Part shown: piece by piece, positions 44,310 to 54,590 of the stretch | How the letters are laid out: the number at the start of each line of letters is the position of its first letter | How positions within the stretch are numbered: the stretch's first letter is position 1 | NCBI RefSeq assembly: GCF_963082655.1 | Contig: NC_081554.1 | Coordinates: 97,450,232-97,514,231 of the forward strand | Source of the DNA: Stomoxys calcitrans | Taxonomy: Eukaryota > Arthropoda > Insecta > Diptera > Muscidae | Reading direction: 5' to 3' | DNA: 64,000 nucleotides | Program-made: the position numbers and the translations under genes | Notes under the pieces: generated by a model | Told to the model about the DNA's origin: nothing | The model's database searches: none | Seen by the model: only the letters and a program-made list of their open reading frames with translations

Positions 44310-45285
44310 CTGAAAAGAGAAACGTGTAGAGTTCATTTGAGAAACCATTTGAAAATGGCAAAAAAAAATTATTTGCCCATGCACTGTAACACTTCAGCAT
44401 AGCATTCCACAAAGCTGCATAAATCGGGAATGGGGACTTGGCGGAACACTTTGCACTTTGGTAGTTCAGCAATAGTTCAAGCAAACATCCGCATTGGCCT
44501 TTGTTTGGCAACGATAAAGGGGTTGGAGTAAATCGTAGTTTTAGTTGGAATAGTCTAATTAAACCAATTTCTTTGTGTCTTTCATACCCCGTAACAGAGA
44601 GGGAAACAATAGCGTCAGCATTGTTCAACTTCAAATTTTACTGAATCAGCCAAGTTAATAACTCGTCACTGTTGGTTCCTGGCATTTCATGAAGTAAAGA
44701 CAGGGATTCGTCACACTGGAGGACAAAAATTCGATTTATTTCAAACACATTAAATGGTATTAAAACACTTTTTTCAAATTGTTATAAAGTGATAATGTTA
44801 GAAGTTAAGATTCATGGTTACGAGTATTGAAGACTGTATAGATTATGAAGACCATATAACCCTACCTACCCAACTCTACCAATAACCGAGAAATCTGAAC
44901 AATATACACATGTTATAAACATAAACAAACACCAATTGCAATATAATTGGTGAGAAAGGAGTAGTAGTGGAAGTTTTTGCAGGACGTGTGGGTATCTCTT
45001 AGAACATTGAAACACTTTTAGGGGCTAAACTGCGAAGGCTTTCGCATACATTGCGCAACAAAATATATTGGAAGATTATTCTCAATAATGTAAATGAATA
45101 TAACTTCATTTTATGTATTTCAAAAATGACAAAGTTTGTTCTATTTCTACATCATTGACGGAGAGTGCGACAAGATCCGGCTAGCGTGTCGTAGCCGTTT
45201 TCACCGCACACTCTGGTTCTGGTTCTTTTATTCGTATATGTCCTCTGAATATGGTCTGAGGTCTCACATCTTCTCTCTTTTCTCT
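44310..45285. other. Intron of the receptor gene, no element recognised
   Basis: Left part of the 5.7-kb intron 44310-50044. The minus-strand open frame that extends up to 44634 is read-through of the exon into intron before the acceptor. No repeat of the local families is visible. Confidence 0.6.
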
Positions 45286-45372
45286 TCCTTTCTAGGGTAT
45301 CACAATGGGCCAAACTGGCCTCCGCGTGAACTCTCCTATGTTGGGCAACCTAATCTAACCTAACATCTTGGG
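45286..45372 (+). repeat. LINE 3' end with CTAACCTAAC tail
   Basis: The text GGGTATCACAATGGGCCAAA is followed by GGCAACCTAATCTAACCTAA. It resembles the end of the fragment at 58970-59025 (GTATCACATGGCAGATGG then TTAACCTAACCCAACCTAAC). It is a 5'-truncated LINE end inside the receptor intron. Confidence 0.55.
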
Positions 45373-45519
45373 AACTAATGTAGAATAACGTTGCATATGT
45401 TAAGTTTAAAGGCTTTCGTGGAATAATTGTTAGGGTATTTATTTGAGTTAGGGGTTTTCGGCATACTCTTGCGGAATTTTTGTCGAGATTCCTGTTATAT
45501 GATTTCTATGATACATTTT

Positions 45520-46499
45520 TATACCCACCACCGAAGGATGGGGGTATATTCATTTTGTCATTCCGTTTGCAACACATCGAAATATCCATTTCCGAACCTA
45601 TTAAAAATATATATATATTCTTGACGACTTCCTTCGTCAATTTGGACCAGATCGGTTCAGATTTGGATATAGCTGCCATATAGACGTATCCTTCGATTTA
45701 GGGTCTTAGGCCCATTAAAGCCACATTTATTATCTGATTTTGCTGAAATTTGCGACAGAGAGTTGTGTTAGGCCCTTCAATATCCTTCGTAAATTTCTCT
45801 TAGATCGGTCCAGATTTGGATGTAGCTGCCACATAGACGGATCCTCCGATTTAAGGTCTTAGGCCCATAAAAGGCGCATTTTTTTATCGATGTCGCCGAA
45901 ATTTGGGACAGTGAGTTAAGTTAAACCCCCTGACATACTTCTGCAATATGGCATAGATCGGTCTAGATTTGGATATAGCTGCCATATAGACCGATCTTTC
46001 GGTTTAAGGTTTTGGGGCCATAAAAAGCGCATTTATTGTCCGATGTCGCCGCAATTTGGGACAGTTAGTTGTGTTAAGCCCTTCGATAGCCTTCTTCAAT
46101 TTTACTCAGATCGGTCCAGATTTGGAAATAGCTGCCATATAGACCGATATCTCGATTTAAAGTCTTGGCCCCAAAATGACGCATTTATTATCCGATTTAA
46201 CAGAAATTTGACACATTGACTTATTTTAGGGTTTTCGACATCCATCTTGTATATGGTTCAGATCGGTTTATTTTTAGATATAACAACTAAAAAGACCAAT
46301 ATTTTTTTATACATAATTCAACAATGACTTGTACTTATTAGTATTTGGTCCAAACCGGATCATATTTCGATATAACTGCTGTGGGACAATAGGTATGCAA
46401 TTTTCACCGGATTTGGATGAAAGGTGGTTTACAAATATACCCGAGGTGGTGGGTATCTAAAGTTCGGCCCGGCCGAACTTAATGCCTTTTTACTTGTTT
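45520..46499 (+). mobile_element. DINE-1-like Helentron, subfamily A
   Basis: From TATACCCACCACCGAAGGAT and CGAAATATCCATTTCCGA through five modules of about 150 bp to the 3' hairpin GTTCGGCCCGGCCGAAC and TTTTTACTTGTTTT. The (GTCY)n block and nearby sequence have been deleted near 45625. Confidence 0.9.
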
Positions 46500-46745
46500 T
46501 CTTTGTACAAAATTTTAAGCACCTAGCTTTACTCTTTCGAAAGTTAGCGTGTTTTCGATAGACAGACGGACAGTAGGACATACGGACGGACATGGCTAGA
46601 TCGACTTAAAATGTCATGACGATCAAAAAAAAAAAAATGTATATATGCTTTATGGGGTCTTAGACGTATATTTCGAGGTGTTACAAACGGATTGACGAAA
46701 TTTGTATACCCCCATCCTATGGTGGATGGTAACAATTAATGTCTG
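46500..46745 (-). mobile_element. DINE-1-like subfamily B, 5' fragment
   Basis: Minus-strand 5' part only: AAGCACCTAGCTTTACTCTT, TTAGCGTG, the (GTCY)n run, an A-rich slip (about 13 A at 46625-46638), then TATATGCTTTATGGGGTCTT and CCATCCTATGGTGGATGG. It abuts the 3' end of the preceding element with no gap. Confidence 0.82.
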
Positions 46746-46789
46746 GTTGTTGTAAGTATGTATTTAATTTTGCTACTATTACAGCAGTA

Positions 46790-47463
46790 GTAAAACTTGA
46801 ACCATACTTGGCGAAATTGTTGGATATTATAATAAAACACGTCGTGCAAAATTTCATTCCAATCGGATAAGAAATGCGCCCTCTAAGGGCTCAAGAAATC
46901 AAGACCCAAGATCGGTTTGTATGGCATTATATCAAAACATGGACCGATATGGCCCATTTACAATCCCAACCGACCTACACTAATAAGAAGTATTTGTGCA
47001 AAATTTCAAGCGGCTAGCTTTACTCCTTCGAAAGTTACCGTGCGTTCGACAGGCAGATGGATGGACGGACGGACAGACGGACGGACATGGCTAGATCGAC
47101 ATAAAACATCATGACGATCAAGAATATATTGGGTTGCCCAAAAAGTAATTGCGGATTTTTCATATAGTCGGCGTTGACAAATTTTTTTACGGTTTTGACT
47201 CTGTAATTGCATTCTTTCTTCTGTCAGTTATCAGCTGTTACTTTTAGCTTGCTTTAGAAAAAAAGTGTAAAAAAAGTATATTTGAATAAATTTCATTCTA
47301 AGTTTTATTAAAAATGCATTTACTTTCTTTTAAAAAATCCGCAATTACTTTTTGGGCAACCCAATATATACTTTATAGGTTTTCAGACGAATATTTCGAG
47401 TAGTTACAAACCGAATGACGAAATTAGCATATCCCCATCCTATGGTCGAGGATATAAAAATGG
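46790..47463 (-). mobile_element. DINE-1-like subfamily B, interrupted by a mariner MITE
   Basis: One to two modules, the conserved AATTTCAAGCGGCTAGCTTT and a (GTCY)n run (47057-47090) precede AAGAATATA at 47121. The MITE then intervenes and the element resumes with TATACTTTATAGGTTTTC to the 5' end CCATCCTATGGTCGAGGATA. The 3' terminus is missing. Confidence 0.86.
47129..47364. mobile_element. Mariner-type MITE, copy 2
   Basis: The termini TTGGGTTGCCCAAAAAGTAA and TTACTTTTTGGGCAACCCAA are perfect inverted repeats with TA on both sides. It is about 236 bp long and nearly identical to the copy at 15649, so both are recent. There is no transposase inside. Confidence 0.95.
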
Positions 47464-47975
47464 TATGGCAGCCATGCGGCACACCTTTCGGACTTGAATA
47501 AAAAGGAGGCCCCTTATCTTTTAATTTACTTCAATTGGTTATGACAGAAAATTTGTCCGATTTTGATGAAATTAGCCGCACGTAGAATAACTTTCCAAGC
47601 GCCTGGATCTTCTTTGGAGGTGTCGCCCACCACTTGATCTAGCCATCGGACTTTTGGCGGTCTCGGTTTGCGTCAAGAGACTCCTTTGCTGAAGCTTCTT
47701 CATCAATTCCGACAACATGACCTAGCCAACGCGTCCGATGTATTTTGATATGTATACCTATGCTATCTTCATCATACAGCTCGTGATTCATACGATGCCG
47801 ATACTCTCCATTACGCAAAATTGTCCAAATATTTTACGAAGAATCTTTCTCTCAAATACTTTAAGCACAAGTACCCATGCCTCGGAACCTCGGAGGCCCC
47901 TTATCACTGAGCTTAAATTTGAATGGGACAACAGATTTAGTTTTGTTCAATATTTTTCAGTATTTTAAAAGCACT
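47464..47975. mobile_element. SINE remnant flanking a minus-strand RTE-type C-terminal fragment
   Basis: Plus-strand SINE body pieces lie at about 47468-47530 (ATGCGGCACACCTTTCGGAC, AAAAAGGAGGCCCCTTATC) and 47893-47945 (GGAGGCCCCTTATCACTGAG, CTTAAATTTGAATGGGAC). Between them the minus strand encodes the end of an RTE-like ORF2: HRYTYQN-type residues, IGRVG(W)VMLSELMKK in one frame and WLDQVVGDTSKEDPGAWKV in another. The RTE piece is heavily shifted and dead. Confidence 0.6.
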
Positions 47976-48059
47976 ATGGGGAGATCCGGATTGTGAGAAG
48001 ACGAGGTTACTACTGAAATGAAGCAAGCAGGAGCTCAGTTAAGCTTTCGATATCATAAT

Positions 48060-48390
48060 AGGACTATGAGCTCATCTATGGAAAATTAGTGAGGCAAGTG
48101 ATAGCTTGTGCATGGCATGCGGGGAATATGATGAGACGTTGGAGCATTTCCTATGTCATTGCCAGGCTTTCGGGGCTAACAGACACCGACACTTAGGTGG
48201 GGACAATACCAGACATAAACCAACTAAGGGGAGTGGCATGGAAAGCAATTAGGGATTTTGTAAGCAGCACGGAATTCCTAAATTAAATTTTCTTTTTCGA
48301 GATTACTTTTTTGTATTTAGAGCACAAAACAAGCCGATTACAGGCCACCCCATGCCACTATGGTGTATGTTCATAGAGCCCTGCAGTGGA
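48060..48390 (+). pseudogene. R1-like LINE C-terminal fragment
   Basis: The frame reads AHLWKISEASDSLCMACGEY then DETLEHFLCHCQAFGANRHR, an intact C-x2-C...H-x4-C finger. After a frameshift comes LRGVAWKAIRDFVSSTEFLN and a stop. The 3' UTR (GCCACTATGGTGTATGTTCA) follows. It is the same family as 5839-6021 and 62155-62420. Confidence 0.8.
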
Positions 48391-49009
48391 TTATACACAA
48401 TTTGGTTCTGAAAAAAAAGGGAGTAAGTGTTGGGCGGGAAATGCTCAAACTAGACCATTCATTTTGTTTTTTAGATCTTGACAAGCTCTTTTAACTTATA
48501 TACCCTGTTCTGAATCAAGGATTTGAAAACAAGGATCAGAAATTGTGAAGTAATATCCACTTTCTTGTCGTGTGTACCACGGTGGGTCATAAGGTAAAAT
48601 ATGTGGGTACTTCACATTATTGCAAAATTAGTCCAAATCGGATGAACATGTAAATAATATTTATGCCAATTTCAACTCATTGCCGCAGGCGTCGTCTCTC
48701 GACGAAAAATTAGTCTATGGCAAATTTCAAGTTTATCAGATGGAATATGCGATATGAACTTTGATAAAAAATTATTCGATGTGCGTACTTATCAATTTGT
48801 CTCATTCTAAAAGGTGTGAATAAGAACATCCATGCAGTTATTTTGCGGTCTATTGACCCCAAATTCACACATATAAACGGCCATTTCAGTCTTCTATTGC
48901 GAAAAATGAGCCAGTGGACAAATCAGTCCAAATGTTCTATGTTTGTAATGCATGGAAATACTCATTTCCGACTCTACAACATGAAGCCATTTCATTCCGT
49001 TTATCCATC
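48391..49009. other. Intron sequence, no element recognised
   Basis: About 620 bp within the receptor intron without a recognisable family. The 72-codon ATG frame at 48816 has no known domain. Confidence 0.5.
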
Positions 49010-49432
49010 AGAGCTACATCAGATCATATCTTGATGTACCCCCATATGGACCGATCCCCGATTTAAGATCTTGGGCTCATAAAAGACTCATTTATTACCC
49101 TATTTTGATGATATTATGAATAACGAGTCGTGTTGGAACTTTTGATATCATTGCCATATATGGTAAAGATCGCAGGATATATGGATACGGATACCTTATA
49201 GACCGATTTAAGGTCTGAAGCCCATAAAAGCCACATTAACAGCCGATTTTGATGAAATTTGGAACAGAGGGTTGTGTCAGACCCTTCATCATGTAAATCG
49301 ATGTCTCATTTTGTGATCTATGGCTCGCAAAAGACGCATTTATTTACCCGATATCCATACAATTTGGAACTGTGAGTAGTTTGAAGTCCCACGATGTATA
49401 TAGCTGCCATATAAACATATCTCCCGATTAAA
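49010..49432 (+). repeat. Highly diverged DINE-1-like subfamily A modules
   Basis: The strings GATCATATCTTGATGTACCC, CCCATATGGACCGATCCCC, CCCATAAAAGCCACATTAAC and GCTGCCATATAAACATATC occur at roughly 150-bp spacing. Termini are not recognisable, so this is an old copy. Confidence 0.65.
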
Positions 49433-49630
49433 GGAGATATCATTGCCCGGCTTTGGCGGTCAACATACACCAACACTTAGGTGAGGACACAAAACCAACT
49501 AAGGGGCATGGAATGGAAAAAATTTGGGATTTTGTAAGAAGCACTGAATACCTGACTTAGATTTTTTTTCGAGGCACTTTTAAGCATTGAGAGCTCACAA
49601 CGAGCCGAATACTGTAGCCTTATACGTACC
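49433..49630 (+). pseudogene. LINE C-terminal/3'-UTR fragment
   Basis: Fragments of the R1-like C-terminus: CATTGCCCGGCTTTGGCGGT, CACCAACACTTAGGTGAGGA, GGGCATGGAATGGAAAAAAT and TTGTAAGAAGCACTGAATAC, matching the 48180-48290 region. Frames are broken. Confidence 0.65.
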
Positions 49631-50044
49631 CAAGAAACTTGCTCGTAAGGTCCATTTATATACAGCTATATATAGTTCTATCTGAACCATGCTTGTCACG
49701 CTCAAATGACTAAATCATTGTCGTAATGACAAAATGCTTTAAATGATTGGGTTTTTGGGGCGTAAATAAAACAGCACAAAAAAAAAACTATTGTCCTATT
49801 TTCCCCCATCTCTGACTTCTCCACTTGACTTACCTAATGACCTGTTTGTCCTCGATTTAATTGAAATATCAGTTGAGGATTGAAGAAAATCTAAAATTCT
49901 ATTTTGGTTCAAAGTTTATGGTCAACACTGTTTAGTGAGAAGAAAATCTCATCAGTTGAATCGAAATCATCATCAAACAAAAACCTTCGTTCATTTGTCT
50001 AGCAAAGTGCATTACCATAGTCCCCCATGATGTGTCATACTTAC
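49631..50044. other. Intron next to the Ig/FN3 exon
   Basis: Begins, on the minus strand, with the donor GTAAGTATGAC at 50044. No repeat is recognised. The open frame that runs down to 49932 is read-through past the donor. Confidence 0.6.
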
Positions 50045-52240
50045 TCTCAGCATTCGCATATTCGCCGCAGTGGTCGCGGTTGGAGTGCAAACACAATTTT
50101 ACACGCACCGCTGGACTTGCTTGCTTGTTTTCGGCCAAAGCAAGCGTCATATCCTCTGCATGTCCCACAGCCGTTCGATGCCCCGATATGCTGTAATGAG
50201 GTCTCTGGACAATGTGATTAATTGTGGTCTCCCTGAAGGTTGCCTCTTTGCCCGAAGGCAACAAGGATATGTTGTCAACAACTTCCCAAGTTGCCATGGG
50301 TGACTCACGATTTACTAGCGATTCGACGATTGCAATTAGAGACAAGCAGGTGGCGGCTATGTTAATGCCCACTACATGTGAATTAGGATCGTAGGTCACA
50401 TGCAGCGGTGGTGGTATTTTGCTCACCTTTGTGGTGGCCTGCACTTCGTTTGAGTAACCCGAACTGCCTTTCGCATTGAGGGCATATATCTTGAACATAT
50501 AACTTTGATGTTGATCCAACGGGGTTACCTTGCAAGGATTGTCCCGAAAACAGTCAAATTCCAACCACTCAGGCGAGCCCATCCCACCGGAGAAGACATA
50601 GCTATGGACAGCGCTACAATCGGAGAGCAGCTGTTCTTTGGGGGTGGGTACTCGACGATAGGTTACCAGAAACTTTGTGCTCATCATGCCGCCATTGAAT
50701 CCCGGTATCCAGCTGATAATGACAAAGTTGTGCGATGTTTCTAATACCTTTAGAGATGTAGGCCTCTCCGGCGGACCTTTGGGCTGAAGACGTATCTGTG
50801 TTCGTATGGTGTCGAGTGGATTTACCGCTCGACAAGAGTAGTCGCCGTAATCGGAGTGCGATAGGTGATTTATTCTTAAAATTGATGTGTAGATGTCATT
50901 GTTGTCGACTCTGGTGCTGATTTCATAGTGGCCATCAGAGGACATGGTCAGAGGGGAGGGATTGTTTCCGAATTGCCATTGAAATTCTGGTTTGGGATAA
51001 GCTTGGACTTTGCACTGCACTTCAGCTGATTCACGCACATCATACGCCACTTTGTTGTATTGGTGCAGGACGATGGGTTCGTGTTCTATGCGCAGATGCA
51101 TGCTCGAGTTGGCCGAGTTGACTTCGTTTTCATACAGGCATGTGTATAGGCCACGGTCCGAGGGAACCAGTTGATTGCCGGTGGGACGTCCTTTCCCTCG
51201 AAACTTCAAAATACTCTGTACAGTGACCACGCCATTGGAAGTCTCAGTTGGAGTTGTTCGTATCTCGAACATTTTGCGACCGGGCAATACCTCCGTTCCA
51301 TCTTTTATCCATCGGATAATGGGAGCCGGCTTGGCTTTTGCGCTACACGTCACAGCATAATCCAAGTCGCCAACGCGGCGTGTCATATGCTGCTGCAGTT
51401 TGGCTATGAATTGTGGAGGCTGATGTACCTCCAAGGTAATGGTGGCCATTTTCCCCATGCCCAATTCATTGACGGCATGACAATGATATTTGCCCTCACT
51501 GCCCAAGTGAGCCTTGGGAATGGAATACTGGGGTCCTTGGGCTAAAATTTTCTGCGTGTTGCTAAACTCGCCCTCCATGTCACGGAACCAACGATACTGC
51601 GGCACAGGCCAACCTGGAGGGCTAGCTGAACAACTCAAGGTTACACCATTTCCCACATGCACCACTGGCTTATTGGGCGTGATGTAGGCCTGACCGGGTC
51701 GGTGGCGCACCAGCAAAGCCACAGTGGAATTGCCCACTCCCTCAACTCGTTTTGTGCCATAGGGTTGCATCAAGTTCACCGCTCTGCAGATGTAATTCCC
51801 GGCATGCTCCGCTCTCACCGAAACCAATGTTAGTTGCTCGCCAGTAAAGCGAAAATCTGGAGCCCCTTCTTTGAGCCACTCGATAGTGACAGGCGATGGA
51901 TTTGCAGTTACATTACATCGCACCACAACAGTTTCACCCTCTTCGGCCTCATGTGTTTTGGTCTCAATGACCACAATGGGTGGATAGAGCACATCTAAGA
52001 CCAAATCTTTTTCGCCTGTTTTACCCAGTCCATTGTCGGCAGTGCAGGTATATTTACCAGCGTGGTGGCGACTGACACGATAAATCGTATGTGTGGGTGT
52101 GGTGCTGACATACTGGCCATTGCGAGTCCAACGAACATTCGAGACCATGGGCTTCGCATCGACGCGACAATCCAACTTGGCGACATGATCTCGTTCAACA
52201 CGCAGTGGATTTTGAGGTCCAACTTCGACGCGGGGATAAT
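50045..52240 (-). CDS. ed: Echinoid/Fred-type cell-adhesion receptor, ectodomain exon (5 Ig + 2 FN3)
   Basis: A single 2196-bp exon of 731 whole codons, acceptor CCCTTCTTTTCAG before 52240, donor GAGA/GTAAGT at 50045, phase 1 at both ends. Ig domains have Cys pairs at about 24/65, 108/151, 203/253, 298/367 and 409/469, with W at 37, 121, 217, 310 and 421 and the D/E.G.Y.C signature (HAGKYTC, HAGNYIC, SEGKYHC, DRGLYTC, DYGDYSC). FN3-1 spans about 488-605 (SLKVLE, FVIISWIPGFNGG, YMFKIYALNAKG). A second diverged FN3 spans about 606-715 (PPPLHVTYDPNSH). The domain order and motifs such as GPQNPLRVERD fit Echinoid, which normally has seven Ig domains, so two Ig domains and the signal peptide must be upstream. 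Fred is a close paralogue, so ed versus fred is undecided. The reading frame is intact. Confidence 0.9.
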
Positions 52241-52559
52241 CTGAAAAGAAGGGAAAAAGGCAATACAATCAATTGTGTGCGGCAAGCAAACAACATAAAA
52301 AGTAGTGATCAAATTGCATGGGCATGGTAAGAGAGAAAAAGATTTTTGAATTTTATTGAGATGAGATTGAAATAAGGTGGAAAATCTTACGATAGATTAG
52401 ACTGAATTCACTCGAAATAACCACACTTCATTGGAGTAATTAGGTTTTTTCGAAAATCTTGGAGCTTTTCTTTACGTCTTTTCCCGACTCCAAAATTCAT
52501 GCAGAATTTTCTACTTTGATATCTTTATTGTGTTAGGACTATTTCAAACGTCGTCAAGG
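52241..52559. other. Intron upstream of the ectodomain exon
   Basis: Starts (minus strand, at the acceptor) with a good polypyrimidine tract. No coding sequence was found from here to the right edge, so this intron may exceed 11 kb. Confidence 0.55.
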
Positions 52560-52935
52560 AAGGAAAGCCAAAAGGCGGGCGGAGCCGACTTTATAATATT
52601 TTGGGACGTCAAGTAAAACATCGCATGCAAAATTTTGTTCAGACCGGACCAAAATTGTAGCGACTACGGCCTTAAAAGGCTATATCGGATGAGAGAGATA
52701 TATGGAAGCTATATCTAAATCTGATCCGTCCTTGAAGCAAAGAAGGCAAAAATGCGACCTGTACCTTGATCACAAGGTACAGGGCAGACAAACGGACGGA
52801 CAGACGGACATAGCTGACATAGGAAATGATTCTAAGCTGATCGGTATATTTATCATTGGATCTACCTCTTCTCCTTCTTAAATAAATGCACAACGTTATA
52901 ATACCCCGTTCCATAGTGATGGTATTGGGTAATGA
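52560..52935 (-). mobile_element. DINE-1-like element, subfamily E
   Basis: The end GGCGGGCGGAGCCGACTTTA and TAATATTTTGGGACGTCAAG lies at the left. It runs through GGCTATATCGGATGAGAG and a (GTCY)n run (52791-52812) to TTATAATACCCCGTTCCATA at the right. It has the short-element layout also seen at 19848 and 63590. Confidence 0.75.
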
Positions 52936-53535
52936 AAAATTAATATGGGCAGAAACTCTGATCTATTACACCAAGTGTAAGATTAAAGTCTGGGACTTCG
53001 TAGAAATTTTCAGCGATTGTCAGGGACAGGCATATTTTATTGTATAGTAAATGGATTGGCAGAAGTATGTTCCGTATTTTCTAGCTAATAAATCACTAAC
53101 TACTATTCTATATCGCTTATAACATTTTATATACACTTCAGGATCTTCCCCATATTTGGATGTAAAATATATAAAATATTTGATCTATAATATTCACCAA
53201 AAACCCTTCCATTTGAGATCAATTTTATCCCGATCAGTCAACATCGGACCTTTCAGGATTTTTAGGGTGTGCTATTATCCCAAAGACCTTTACTTTGACT
53301 AGTATATTGACCAAGTCCGTCTAGATGCCCGTTTGGTGGATTTTTTTGTGGCTGGTTCACAAGTCTCCTACTTCACTCGTCATTTAAAACCCATGTTCCT
53401 CTGATCAGTCTAAATGTTTGGTTTTGGTGATATATATTATTATCAAAATTGGGTTCTTCCAGCAAAAGATTTTCATAAGTTTTCACTAAACTTTTGTGTA
53501 CATACGTTAACACTACCATGAAGAGCCATATAGGG
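52936..53535. repeat. Old family C-like modules and unassigned DNA
   Basis: At about 53150-53345 there are degenerate module phrases (CCATTTGAGATCAATTTTAT, TCAGTCAACATCGGACCTTT, AAAGACCTTTACTTTGAC) resembling family C. The rest is not recognised. Confidence 0.45.
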
Positions 53536-54590
53536 ATACGAGGGTTGTGTTTATATTTCGATATTGGACAACCCATGTGTTACAATCAGCCAACTGACGG
53601 CTCTATCGTAAAGCTTGACATATTTAAGTTATACATACTCAGAACGTTTTGTCATACGAGCACTATTTGTGTTGTTTACAGTAACTTGAATGATTCATCT
53701 CGCCCAAAAAATGGAATTAAATCGTGAACATTTTCGTGCGATTAATTTTTACAACTTTCGACGTGAACTTAATCAAATTTTTGGCGATGAAGTTCCATCA
53801 ACAATCAGTGTTTATCGATGGTATAGTAAATTCAACCGAGGTCGTGGTTCACACCAAGTCGAATTTCGTAAAGTTCATATGACCTATCGTGAGATTGAGA
53901 CAACCTTAGGCATAAGTGGGACCAGCATACATTCAATACTGCATGAACATTTGACCGTCAAAAAAATTTGTTCGCGTTGGATCGCACACAATTTGTCAAT
54001 CGCTCAAAAAAGGCGGATGTCGATTGGTTGGAAGAAATGCTCCAAAAATGTGATCGCGGTGCTTCGAAATACGTCTATGACATCGTGACAGGTGATGAAT
54101 AGTAGATTTATGCGTATGAGCCCGAAAGTAAACAGCAGACGACTGTATGGGTGTTTCAAGATGAGCCAAATCCAACTGTTTTTTCGGAAAAACTGGACAT
54201 GTCGCAATCCTACCACTGGAACAACGCAGTACAGTCAATTCTAAGTGGCACCCAACCATTTGTTTGCCAGTTGTCTCCCAAGAAATCAGGAAAATCAACC
54301 GCCGCAGACGGATCACTCCTCAACACGACAATGCGAGCTCTCATCGGCTCAAACAACTGCATTTTTGACCACTCAAAACATCGATTTGATGAGTCTCTTG
54401 CCGTATAGTCCTGACTTGGAACCGAATGAATACTTTTTATTTATATTTCGACACCTGAAGAAGCTGTTGATGGGTTCAGAATGTATGTTTTGGAAATACC
54501 TCAATCAGAGTTGCAAAAGTGCTTCGACAATTTGTTCATACGCATGTTGGGAAGGACGGAACTCAAAAGGAACTTCCTAAGGAGGAATCG
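53536..54590 (+). pseudogene. Mariner transposase pseudogene
   Basis: A possible 5' TIR ATACGAGGGTTGTGT lies at 53536. The transposase starts at about 53708 (MELNREHFRAINFYNFRREL, IFGDEVPSTISVYRWYSKFN) with a helix-turn-helix type N-terminus. A frame change follows IAHNLSIAQK. The catalytic triad is visible in pieces: VTGDE followed by a stop (54085-54102), HDNASSH (54321-54345) and YSPDLEPNEYFLF (54406-54440), the D34D spacing of mariner. The frame switches at least three times and the right TIR was not seen, so it is inactive. It is a different lineage from the MITEs at 15649 and 47129. Confidence 0.88.

Noticed and set aside
43768..44634. Single 288-codon gene on the minus strand
   Set aside because: The part above 44309 lies upstream of a clear splice acceptor and has no receptor similarity; the last two codons before the stop lie beyond the donor. 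Only 43776-44309 is exon.
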